A DNA stretch of 64,000 nt from Cunninghamia lanceolata (taxonomy: Eukaryota > Streptophyta > Pinopsida > Cupressales > Cupressaceae), in assembly GCA_027924645.1 (NCBI GenBank), contig BSBN01001225.1, positions 12,976,001 through 13,040,000 of the forward strand. Reading direction: 5' to 3'. Of this stretch, positions 44,900 through 55,028 are shown one piece after another. The translations under genes and the position numbers were made by a program. Position 1 is the stretch's first letter; each line of letters begins with the position of its first letter. The notes beneath the pieces are model-generated. The model had not been told where the DNA came from, made no database searches, and saw only the letters and a program-made list of their open reading frames with translations.

Positions 44900-45006
44900 T
44901 GGACATGTAACCAAGAGCCTCATGCATTTGGTTGAAGTACATCAGTACCTTATTGTTTGTAATTGTTCTGTTGTTTCTGATCTCTCTTTCTTGTCAAGTT
45001 TGCAAT

Positions 45007-46320
45007 ATGGCAGAACAAAGTTATACGCGTGGTACAAGGGCACAAGGACTCATAGATCCTACATTTGAGTTGTTGCAAAGGCATAATTTTGATCTTTTTC
45101 CTACACATCCAAGGATAGCTCTTCAGCATACAAGGAGTTTCCCTCCTACCAATGCAAGATCTCCTATACCAAACGAAGCTTCCAATGCTCGTAGGGTCCT
45201 ACCTATCACACCAATACAAAGGTTTGTTATTTCTCCATTTGACCCAGGAATAATGGCTGCCCCAGGTCCATGGGGAAATGCTTTTGGTCCTTTGAATTTG
45301 ACATCTCCAATGCATGATTTACCTCATGGGTCATGAAAGAACTTTCTCAAGTTCTATGGTGATGGTAAACAACACCTAGATGAGCACATTACCACATTCT
45401 ACATTGCATGCAGAGTTCTTGGGGTGGAGCATGAAGATGTATTTGTGAGGTTATTTGTAGAAACACTCCAAAGAGTGGCCATTGACTGGTTTTATCATCT
45501 CACAGATGAAAGCATCACTAGTTGGGCTACACTTCAAACTAAGTTCAAAGAGAGATTCAAACCAATAGAGGATGCTCATTCTTTGTTGGCCTAGCTCACT
45601 CAAATGAAAAAGGAACTGCATGAGCCCATGTGTGAGTTCATGGAAAAGTTCAATAAGATGAAGAACATAATCCAAATTGTTACAAAACCCACAACTAAGA
45701 ACTCAAAGCGTTTCTTCATCAACACTCAATTGCCTAAAGTGAGTTTTCTTCTATGAAGAGCAGCCCCAACTGATCTTGTAACTACTCAAAGTTTGGCTAC
45801 TGAAGTAGAGGATGATTTAATCCTGGCAGGAAAACTAAGGATTCAATCAAGCCTAGAGGACAACCCTCTTCAGCTTCACCTTCTACTAACACCATGGATC
45901 CTATGGTGCAAAAGGTAGCTAATGAGTTTCTAGCCCTCAAGAAGTAGATGTCTCAAGGTTTGTCCATTCTTTCCTACAAGGACATTCCGGGGAGGACATA
46001 TCCAAATGCTTCTAATTATCCCAACAATGCTACAGGGAACCAAAATTAGAATAGGCTTCCCCCACCACAAAGAAGGTCGTGCTGGAGGCGCCACTTGTAA
46101 ATGTAGTAGTGGGATTTTTTGAATCTAAACAAGATGATCTTCTGCAATCAGAATATACCTCAGAATATGGTGCTAATCTCTTCATGGAGGATGAAGCCAA
46201 AATAGTTGGTGACTCTAACATCAGGTTTCTAAATTATGAACAAGAGGTTGAACAAGAAGAAGATACATATGGTGAATCTTATGCTATTTTCACCTGCTCT
46301 CAAAATTAGATGAATCATCA
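45007..46320 (+). pseudogene. gag: Gypsy-2 gag
   Basis: MAEQSYTRGTRAQGLIDPTF opens the frame; an upstream in-frame ATG at 44932 adds a hydrophobic stretch that I judge to be leader. The capsid homology is clear after a TGA at about 45334: KNFLKFYGDGKQHLDEHITT, VRLFVETLQRVAIDWFYHL and MKKELHEPMCEFMEKFNKMK. Stops at about 45592 and 45757 break it. The region after 45840 is Ser/Pro-rich. A further frame (46079-46309) is acidic and of the spacer type. Confidence 0.8.
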
Positions 46321-47340
46321 ATAGGAGGTTGATAGAGCTAAGTAAAAGGATGAACCACATCTGATGATTAGAATTACTAAAAGGGGAACCCCTTTACTAG
46401 TTCAGACAAAGCACATAGCGGGAAACAAACAAGTAAGTGCACCCTATCCTCCTACTTCTTCTATGTCTAGACCCAGTGCACAAAATCCAAAACCCCAAAG
46501 TGAAAATGCCTCGTCTTCTTCAGCTTTTCCCTACCAAGCTTTTGACATTATAGATCATGCTAAGAAGACTAAAATCTAAATGTCTAAGATTGAATATCTT
46601 CAAGCCAACCTTGAATAATTTGAGAGACTGGCCAAATTTGTCAAAAACAAAGGAGCCCATTTTGGTCATGACTCTTCCAAAAGTGCATATGTTGCTTCTA
46701 AACCAAAGCTCGCACAAAGTAACCTAGTTGCAACTCCTTCATCTGCTCCAAGGAAAATAGAACCTTTCTATATTTCCTTACTTATCAATGGTCATAAACT
46801 CAGTAATTGCATCATTGATTTAGGAGCCTCCGATAATGTGATGCCAACCAAAGTAGCTAATGCTTTGGATTAACTTTGACAAAGACTTTTGGCTTTTGCT
46901 TTTCAATGGAAACAAAGCAAGTTCCCCTCATAGGGAAAATTAAAGATGCTCAGTTTGCATTTGCTGCTTTTCCTAAGAAGAGGATAAAGATGATGGTTCT
47001 TGTATCCAATGTCCTAGCTTCATATGGGATATTGTTGGGATGAAACTTTTGCAAGGATGTTGGTGGTGAAATCAACATGGATTAGTCTGAGGCTGAAATA
47101 CTTATCAAAGTTGTTATGCATAAACTTTTTCTAAAAAGGGAAGCTAAGTACACCATGACAAAGTCTAAGGATCCAAAAGCTCAGATTATTTTTGAGTGCT
47201 CTATAATGGGAACCTATTTCTTGACCATTGATGAAGTTCGTGAGTCATTGGATGATGTTCCGAATGAAGATCAGGTAACTGATGAATCATCCTCTTTAAA
47301 TGAAGATATTCTAGATTTTGAAACTGTTAAAGTAGGAAGT
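46320..47340 (+). pseudogene. Gypsy-2 protease region
   Basis: Retropepsin core at about 46760-46860: PFYISLLINGHKLSNCIIDL then GASDNVMP. The catalytic box reads DLGAS where DSGAS is expected; TTA for TCA is a single C-to-T change. A frame change at about 46876 is followed by FSMETKQVPLIGKIKDAQFA and VLVSNVLASYGILLG, the C-terminal half of the fold. The next frame (47116-47340) is an acidic linker. Confidence 0.78.
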
Positions 47341-47348
47341 TCAAATGA

Positions 47349-47760
47349 TGTTTGGAATTTAGAGTTCGATGGTAGTTGTTCTTCCACCAAATCTAGAGAG
47401 AAGGATAGTTCTCATATTCCCAAAAGGAAAGATCTTCCCCTTTTCTTTCAAGTTGCAATTTGATAAAACCAACAACACTATTGAAAATGAAGCTTTGTTG
47501 CTAGGAATGTATGTTGTACAGAAGAAAGGAATCAAGAATATTCATGTGCAAGGTGATGTTGAACTGATTGTTTGTTAGGTGAGAATTTTGTATCAAACAA
47601 AGATGAAAGGTTAAGGCATTATCGCAATCATGTTCGGGATTGCATTAAGGATTTTGATGCCTTTGACATATTTATAGTCCCAAGGAATACAATGATAAGG
47701 CAGATTCATTGGCTATATCAGGCACTCTCCTTGTTCCTCACAAGGACTTTCAATGGAACA
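47349..47760 (+). pseudogene. Archaeal-type RNase H placed before RT
   Basis: VWNLEFDGSCSS (47349-47384) carries the first acidic motif. After a frame change, PKGKIFPFSFKLQFDKTNNT, IENEALLLGMYVVQKKGIKN and IHVQGDVELIV follow, giving the second (E) and third (D) motifs. The following region (RHYRNHVRDCIKDFDAFDI) is the usual C-terminal helix. In Tat elements, including the one at 7339-7833 of this window, this domain follows the RT-RNase H; here it lies between protease and RT. Confidence 0.8.
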
Positions 47761-48177
47761 AGTATACCATTGAATTGGTATTTTGACCCAGTGTTCCTGA
47801 TAATGTTAGTTATTGGTAGATTTTCAACAACGATGATCAAATCATCACCTTTTTGGAGAAGGTAGAAAATTCTAGTGACTTGTACTTTGAAGGCAGTGAC
47901 TCTACTCCTCGAGAGTCAATCTTTGAGATGATTGAGGAAACTGGCAAAGAGATTTTGTAGCTGAAAGGGAATAAGATTCTCAAAGGATTGGTTTCTCTGG
48001 AAAAACTTTTTGATTAGCATGACCGCTTTATCAAATGGTAACAACAGACAGGACCAAGTTCATCAGCGAAAGTTGAGCAAGTCAATCTTGGTACACAGGA
48101 TGATCCCAAGATGGTAAACATTGGGAAATGTTGCTTAGGAGAGGAAAAGAAGAAGTTGGTGGCACTTTTGTGATAGT

Positions 48178-49759
48178 ACATTGATGTGTTGGCATATCCT
48201 TATGCTGATTTGAAATTCTTCCATCCCAAGGAAGTCCAACATGACATTCCTCTCAAGTCTGAGTCTCTACCTCATAAGAAGAAACAATGACAGTACAACC
48301 CAAAAATCTTAAGTACCATTCTTGTTGAGATTCAGAAAATGTTAGCTGTTAAGGGCGTGGTTCAGTGGTCAAGTCACTCGGTTGTAGTGGTGGCCACTAG
48401 AGTTCAAATCCCCACTGGGCCAATGAGCTCACAGGCTTTCCGCCTTCACTGGGCCAATGATCTCATAGGTTTGAAGTGTTCTGACTTGGGGATGAGGTCC
48501 CCCGTGTTGTGTCCTCACCGGTTCATCGCTCTAGGAAAAAGCATTAGTGTGGAGTTGGAGGGAATGTTGAGCTAGTGTCACCGGTCACGTTAAAAAGTTT
48601 ACCAGGTGCATTATCTTTAAAAAAAAAAGATTTAGAAAATATTAGATGTAAAGATTATTTTTCCTATTCATCATTCAACATGGATAGCTAGCATTGTTCC
48701 AGTAAGAAAGAAGAATGGAGAAATCAACATTTGTGTGGATTTCCATAATCTGAACCAATCATCACTAAAGGATAATTACCCCTTTCCACTAATGGATCAA
48801 GTACTACAAATGGTGACTGGTTCAGAAATGCTTTCTATGTTAGATGGCTTTTCAGGATACAACCAAGTGGAGGTGTGCAAAGAAGATCAGCATAAAAGTG
48901 CTTTCACTACTCCATGGGGTACCTTTTCTTATCGTAGAATGCCTTTTGAGTTAATCAGTGTTGGTGCCACTTTTCAAAGGGCAATGGACCTGGCCTTTAG
49001 AGATGAGATGGGTAAGATCATTGTGGTCTACCTCGATGATTTGACTATCTTTTCAAAATGGCCTCAGGATCATTGTGATAATTTGCAATGAGTGCTTGAA
49101 AGGTGCCACCAACATGGTATTTCTTTCAATCCAAAGAAATCCATTTTTGGGGTTACTGAAGGTAAACTTCTTGGGCATGTTGTGTCTAAAGAAGGAACCA
49201 AGATTGACTCAGAGTGGTTCAAATCCATTCAGAGTCTTACCCTACCTTCCAATAAGACAACAATACATTTCTTCTTTGGTAAGGTAAACTCCCTATGAAG
49301 ATTTGTTCCAGATTTTGCTGAGAAGACATGTCATGTCATTGATATGATGAAAGGAATATCAACCTTTCATTGGAGTGTGGAAGGGAAAGCTGCATTTCAT
49401 GACATAAAGGAGGCAATTTCTCATGCTCCAATCTTAGTTTGTCCAGCCTATACCAAAGACTTCATCATGTATATCTATGCCTCAGAGCATACTCTATCTG
49501 CCATCTTGGTGCAACAAAACAGAGAAGGGATTGAATCTCCAATAGCTTTTATGAGTTGTCTTCTAAAGACTCATGAACTCAAGTATTCACCAATGGAGAA
49601 ACATGCTTATGCTATGGTAAAAATGGTTAAGCACTTCAGGTATTACATCATCAATTCCCATACCATAGCACTAGTGTGTGATTCAATAGTCAAGTCTATC
49701 TTGACTCAACAAGAGTTTGGGAGTAAGTGAGGTAATTGGATCGCCAAGATCCAAGAGTA
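48178..49759 (+). pseudogene. Gypsy-2 RT and RNase H, split by a SINE
   Basis: The N-terminal arm (YIDVLAYPYADLKFFHPKEV and QHDIPLKSESLPHKKK) precedes the SINE. After it: HHSTWIASIVPVRKKNGEIN, VLQMVTGSEMLSMLDGFSGY, FTTPWGTFSYRRMPFE and the catalytic VYLDDLTIF at about 49026-49052. The thumb has FNPKKSIFGVTEGKLLGHVV. RNase H: ISTFHWSVEGKAAFHDIKEA, YIYASEHTLSAILVQQNREG and KYSPMEKHAYAMVKMVKHFR. The family reads DASExx at the first acidic motif; here it is YASE. It stops after NWIAKIQE at 49759. Confidence 0.88.
48350..48630 (+). mobile_element. tRNA-derived SINE, copy 1
   Basis: 281 bp. A box TGGTTCAGTGG (48358-48368), B box GAGTTCAAATC (48400-48410), and an A-rich tail TCTTTAAAAAAAAAA (48614-48628). 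The body contains a partly duplicated segment: CTGGGCCAATGAGCTCACAG at about 48415 and CTGGGCCAATGATCTCATAG at about 48450. Flanked by TTCAGAAAATGTTAGCTGT (48331-48349) and TTTAGAAAATATTAGATGT (48631-48649), a 19-bp target duplication with three mismatches. Copy 2 is at 15929-16207. Confidence 0.95.
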
Positions 49760-50056
49760 ATGCAAATTTTTAATAAAAACCCTTACAAATGAGATATGAA
49801 AATGCAAGATGTGATATCATGAAATGATTAATTGCTGTAATTTATTTCAGATTTAATGTAAAAATTAGATTTTCAAATCTATTCAATGATATGCAATGAA
49901 ATAATGCAAAACTATGTCTTTATGCAAGCCTCGAATGCTTATTTTTTCAAATTTTTTCAAATTTATGCAAGATTTTCTAATGTAGAATGACAAGTATGAT
50001 ATGAATTAATGCAAAGATTGATTTCAACACTCAACAAGATGTAAAGGTTTTCTACT
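49760..50056 (-). other. Leader of an inverted family A element
   Basis: On the minus strand this follows a family A LTR and primer site and has the same TTTGCATT/AAATTTGAAAA words as the leaders at 16692 and 63741. The element is cut off at about 49760. Confidence 0.6.
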
Positions 50057-50057
50057 A

Positions 50058-50068
50058 CGGGTTCACCA
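50058..50068 (-). other. Family A primer-binding site (inverted)
   Basis: CGGGTTCACCA on the plus strand, i.e. TGGTGAACCCG on the minus strand, three bases from the LTR end at 50072. Confidence 0.8.
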
Positions 50069-50071
50069 AAA

Positions 50072-50081
50072 TGTTTAATAG

Positions 50082-50173
<92 letters not shown>

Positions 50174-51424
50174 GCATGTAGGTACACTAGATCAAACCCT
50201 CCTTTCACTACAACATTCAACGACAAAACTGAACTTAAGTCACTACAATATGGAAGAGGACTTAGCTATAGATTTTGTGCATTTGTTTCTCAAGGAAAGA
50301 TGAGATTCAACCATGCCTTTTATCAAACCCTAGGTTAAGTATGACTGAAACCCTAGTTGTGAGATAATCAACTTGAAACAAATTATTGAGAATAGAAATC
50401 CAAAAACTAAAAGTACAGAGGTGATCAGTAGGATGTCGAAACATGTCTCTCGAAAGCAAAGGTGTCGAAGGACAAATTTGGTAACTGTCCAAGTCCAAAA
50501 GTAAGATTTTGCTAGAGGTCAAAATTGAGAAGATGTTGCAAATGATGCTCAGAAACCAGATCTAGAACTTGGAAGCCCTATAGACTAGGGTGCCAACCGC
50601 CCAAGTCTTTTTAGAGAGATAATCCAGAACAATTTTTGAATCCTGAAACTTTAATTCCTGTAATGCCTTCTTGTAGCTCCACTTTTCCCAAAACCTATAC
50701 TTGTAACCTACACACAAGACCACAAGAGAGGGGTTTGGGGGTTGTTGTGTTTAGGGATTTTCCTGAGTTAAATCCTAGGTTAGCATTTAAGATTTCCCAA
50801 CACCATTGTTAGATAGAGAGCATGCCCTTGCAGGGTAGAGGCTAAAGATAATCCAAATGATGAAATGATTCATATGATACAAATAGCAATGATGTCACAT
50901 TAGAGGTGAAGTCCTTAGGAGGATGAAATCTTTACAAATCATAAGAAGATGGATGATGATGCCATAATTTGCAACAAACACACAAATACAAACACAAATC
51001 CACAACAATAACACAATGAATGCCTTGAATGCTCTTTGCTCCAATATCATAAGTTCACCATATCCATCTAGGTTTAAAATGAAGTCATAAACTCACTTAT
51101 ATATTCTTTGCCACTAACATTTACGAATTTAAATTACAAAAGTTGAAAAGGAGGAACATTTTGGAAGGGCCCAAGCTAACATGCTATTAATTAGCCCTGA
51201 CCAATTAAGGGAGACTTGGGCAGTTGGTGTCCAAGTCCAAGGGCCCAAATTAGGTTAGGGATAAGTTAAAGGATGTCCCAAGGGTCCAAAATGTCATGGG
51301 TGTTGGGCAATTTCCTTCGAGATGATCAATTAGAATGTATAATGAAACAAATAGTACCTAGGAGCTAAACAAGGAGGTAAAAAGGCATGTGCCCACTTTT
51401 TACTCCATAATAGTTATATAGTCA
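50072..51424 (-). repeat. Family A LTR, minus strand
   Basis: Inner end fixed by the primer site. On the minus strand it shares with 21997-23204 and 62473-63727 the blocks GCAAGGGCATGCTCTCTATC, AAGGCATTCATTGTGTTATT and the GGACTTGGGC/GACTTGGACAC-type words. It is more diverged than the other copies. The outer end near 51424 is approximate. A (GA)n run is inserted next to the inner end. Confidence 0.75.
50083..50167. repeat. (GA)n microsatellite
   Basis: About 42 uninterrupted GA units. It gives a meaningless Leu/Ser frame on the minus strand. Confidence 0.99.
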
Positions 51425-52185
51425 CCTAAGCTCTCACCTTATACTTGTCAAAAAAACTAGTAAATGAGGATTATGATATATCTTTATGACCAGTATGGTA
51501 TAAACAAGTCGAAAAGAATTATTTTTTAATGTGAATTAAATAGAGTAATAATAATGTTGTCTCCAAGTCAAGAAAAGAGTGAGTGAACATATGACTATTT
51601 ATATATATGAAACTTTGGCCAAAGTGATACAAAAGTCACTACTTGTATTGTTGGTTCACAATGTACCAGATAAGCTAAATAGTTAGAATGGCTCATACAT
51701 AGCTAGAGCTAGAATAGAGTTGTAAACCTGATTATCTTTAGCTAGGACACATCACTAGTTCTCATATGGCATATGGAATTAGTTTGATTCTCATTATCTA
51801 TTACCCTCATGAAGGGAAGGGTCACTTCCAAGAAGGAAGGTGTGCAGGGGACCATTGGTCCATGGTTGGAGGAAAAGCACCAGGGTGATGCTCTCTCTCT
51901 CCTATAGTTGAATGCCGAAGACTTGTGAACAAGAACACATTTCTTATTTTGTATATGATATTGATAAAAAATGTAAGTCATAAGAAATATGACAAATTGT
52001 GATATATGTGCAAATTGCTAGTTGCATGTGAAGCGACCTTCTTTTGAAACATGTATACTGTACTTGGATATTACAAATGTAATATATTGACTATGGATAT
52101 TTCTCTAGTTTTTATTAAAAACAAAAGTGAGAATATTTTCTCAATTATGTTTAAGTTTATTTAAAATTCTAGTTGGGATGTTACA
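51425..52185 (+). repeat. Gypsy-3 5' LTR, left end cut
   Basis: Ends GGGATGTTACA at 52185, fixed by the primer site. The left part is bordered by the inverted family A LTR. No partner copy in the window. No gene seen in it. Confidence 0.6.
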
Positions 52186-52187
52186 CA

Positions 52188-52199
52188 TGGTATCAGGGC
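52188..52199 (+). other. Gypsy-3 primer-binding site
   Basis: TGGTATCAGGGC, one mismatch from the initiator Met tRNA complement, two bases after the LTR. Confidence 0.85.
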
Positions 52200-52387
52200 T
52201 ACTGGGTTTAGCACTTGGACCTCGGAGCTCATTGCAAGGTTTCACAAGATTGGCAAGATATGCTAATGTTAAAACATTTGTTTTTGTACTAGAATGGCAG
52301 GAAACAGATGGACAAAAAAGTGATCCAGGAAAACAAAACTTAGTGAAATGCTAAGATCACTAAAGAGCCAACTCTTGAACCAAAGAC

Positions 52388-52770
52388 TAAAGATACAGTG
52401 AGTTATGCAAAGGAAGTGTGGCTCACTAATTTTGAAACCCTAGTTGATGCACTCAAACATATCTTCCTGGAAAGGAGGAAATGACTTGAGGAGGCAAAAA
52501 TATTATCGACCCCTACTATTTTTAAGATTAGTAAACCATCCGCACATCATGACATGCCTTTTAGGTGTGGTCAAGATGTGCCTGTTATGAGTCTAGAGGT
52601 GTTGAAAGAGTACTCATGAGTACATCCACTTGCTAAGTTTGTGTTACTTGGTTCTGATGGAGAGGAGGAATCAAAGGAATTTCCTTTGTCAAAAAGTGAT
52701 ACGTAGACATTTTCTTTTCACCAAAAAGTTTTGTATTTGAATAAGGATGTAAAGATTCAAAAGTGAATAA
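52388..52770 (+). pseudogene. Leader reading frame upstream of gag, unknown
   Basis: A frame of about 125 codons with three stops (TGA, TGA, TAG): VSYAKEVWLTNFETLVDALK, ILSTPTIFKISKPSAHHDMP and VHPLAKFVLLGSDGEEESKE. It has protein-like composition but I do not recognise it. It ends about 150 bp before gag. Confidence 0.4.
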
Positions 52771-52918
52771 AGTAAAGTTTTTGCTTTTTTGAGTAAGAAA
52801 ATGTTTGTGTGATGAATTTTTGAGTTTCTACATTTATGAACTTGTACTCTTATGACAGTGTATCAAAAAGTTACATGTTTTGATAAATTTCTATGCAATG
52901 ATTAGGTATGGTATTGTT

Positions 52919-53688
52919 ATGGAACACTCTAAAAACCAACCAAGAGGGAACCTGAATGGACCAACTCTTGAGAATAATCCCATGGAAAAATTAGATCAAT
53001 TTTTTTTAGTTTTGAATGAAATAAAAGGAAGACTGGAAACCCTGGAACAAGAAGTTAGAGGGGGCAAAACCAATCAAGAACAATACTTAAAAGGAGAGAA
53101 GAATTTGGTTTTCATGGTGAACCTAGAGTAAATAATCAAGACTCACAAATTCGTATTGAGGCAAAAACTCATCTTACCAACGAGCTAGCCTGAGATATGA
53201 AGAAAGTAATACCTCCTAAGTTCAATGGAATAGTGAGTGGAGATGCAACTGAGGCTTGGCTGACAAAGATGGAAAAATATTTTGAGATAAGAAATTATTC
53301 TAAGATCACCAAGGCTGTATGGGGAGCATCCCTGTTAGCAGGAGAAGCATCCACATGGTGGATGAATAAGAAAATAGAATTAGGATTGAGTTCCTTGAGC
53401 CTAAATTGGGATCAATTTGTGGTCATATTTAGGAAAAGGTGGTTCCCCAACTTTACTTTGACTAGAAATGAACATATTTTCAATATCTACATCAAGGAGA
53501 CAAGACTGTCATTGAATACTGGGAAATATTTACCAGGGTATTGAAGTATGTGCCACAATATCAGAAGGATGAGAGATTTAGAACAAGGAAGTTTATCATG
53601 AGATTGAATACTCATATTGGTGGAGAAGTGAATGTTCATGGATCCACGACCATGGATCAAGTTTTTGAGAAAGCCATCAAGCAAGAGC
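52919..53688 (+). pseudogene. gag: Gypsy-3 gag, 5' part
   Basis: MEHSKNQPRGNLNGPTLENN starts it, with a helical stretch EIKGRLETLEQEVRGGKTNQ. After a frame change, the capsid domain reads MKKVIPPKFNGIVSGDATEA, WLTKMEKYFEIRNYSKITKA, GEASTWWMNKKIELGLSSLS and VIFRKRWFPNFTLTRNEHIF. It continues in MKYVPQYQKDERFRTRKFIM and MDQVFEKAIKQE, where the Sirevirus-like element interrupts. The rest resumes at 61208. Confidence 0.85.
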
Positions 53689-54784
53689 TGTTGATAACTG
53701 AGAGGGGGGGTGAATCAATTATCTTAATTATCTCAGTTTTCTGAACTTTCTTAATAATTAGTGCAGCATCAATTCAAACAAGCAAACTTAATCATGAAAT
53801 GGAAATACACATGACACAATATTTTTGACGTGGAAACCCTGTTAAGGGAAAAGCCACGGGGTGATTAACGCAAGATTGTATTCTTTGTTAGAAGAATAAG
53901 ATTACAAAAATGGCACTTGCCAATTAGGGCTCACTGCCCGAGCACACTGCTCACAAGAGGCACATTGCCTACAAGAGACACACTGTCTACAAATTATGAA
54001 GAATGTAATACAATACTTGAACTGATAAGAAGTATCAACATATGCTGGAGTTCAGTTCCGGTTAGGCTCTGTATACTGATCTGCTACACTTCATCTTTCT
54101 TCTTCTTTTATGTTGTTCTTCTTTCACATAGCGAATCTTCCTTTCTGCTTTTATTCGGCTCTACTGCTTTTCTTCATACATCATTCACAACAACAACACA
54201 TCTCATAACTAAATCCATCTTGTATATATATCCGCACAAGTGATTTCATCACCTTTCTAGTCGGCACCTGGAATAGTCAATCTTTTCACAAACTCTGATA
54301 TGTCGGCTGAATCCTTGCACACCAAGTAGTGTGGATCAAGGATATACTTGTGGAAATCATTAATCATGTTAGCCAAACATAATTCATGCCTTCATAACCT
54401 TTACCAACATCAGTAGCACATCTGGAATAATGTTAGATGTTCTGCTAGTCAGTTCTTCCTCTGTTCACACTGTCACTTGGGAACCCGACACTCAAGCATT
54501 CATATCTCTTTATCCTTTCCACACTGGAGGCTCAAACCTTGGAATCTATCAGTCAAGATACTCCTCTTGACTTCCCCAAATCTGCACTTCACTGAGATAC
54601 TTCTGTTGAGAGATCCGGACCTGTCTGTCGGACCTTACTGACTGCTCTGTTCTTGTTTACCGGACCACAACATTCTTCACTCTGACTTCCGGTATAGACA
54701 CACCATGTCCTGCGGATGTGTGGGATGAACTTTGTTGCCATCAATGACAACATTCATGAATCTATATAGTGTCTCTTGCCAACA
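53689..54784 (-). repeat. Sirevirus-like 3' LTR
   Basis: 1,096 bp; plus strand TGTTGATAACTGAGAGG to TCTCTTGCCAACA. Contains several CCGGA/TCCGG words (54615-54700), reminiscent of the palindromic motifs in Sirevirus LTRs. Confidence 0.95.
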
Positions 54785-54945
54785 ATCTCCCCCTTTGGCA
54801 TTGATGGCAACACTTAGTGAAAAATGACTAAGTGTTTACACTATGCTCCCCCTTGGTTGATGCTCTATTTTTATATACATTTTTCGGAGCTCCCCCTTAG
54901 TTGGATTCCTCATTTTTCACTGCTCTTCACTCCCCCTTTGACATC
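54785..54945 (-). other. Multiple polypurine tracts
   Basis: On the minus strand AAAGGGGGAGAT abuts the LTR (54785-54796). Further AAGGGGGAG-type tracts lie at about 54845, 54890 and 54930. The outermost and innermost share TTGCCAT(C/T)AATG(C/T)CAAAGGGGGAG. Repeated purine tracts before the 3' LTR are reported for Sireviruses. Confidence 0.8.
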
Positions 54946-55028
54946 AATGGCAAAGGGTAGGGTCCACATATCAAAACTTTCAAAAATTCAACTATACTTA
55001 GCCGCATAAGTATATGCATATGGCATAC

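Larger units (their letters stand above)
44880..49759 (+). mobile_element. Ty3/gypsy element with RNase H before RT (Gypsy-2), truncated
   Basis: Primer site, gag, protease, an archaeal-type RNase H, RT and the ordinary RNase H can be followed. Integrase and 3' LTR are missing: at about 49759 it meets the leader of an inverted family A element. A SINE interrupts the RT (48350-48630). Confidence 0.85.

Noticed and set aside
45451..45675. Minus-strand frame in the Gypsy-2 gag region
   Set aside because: Antisense to the capsid-coding frame.
48350..48425. Functional tRNA gene at the SINE head
   Set aside because: A and B boxes are present but anticodon arm and acceptor pairing are not; the A tail and target duplication show a SINE.
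49963..50226. 87-codon Leu/Ser frame
   Set aside because: Translation of the (GA)n microsatellite.
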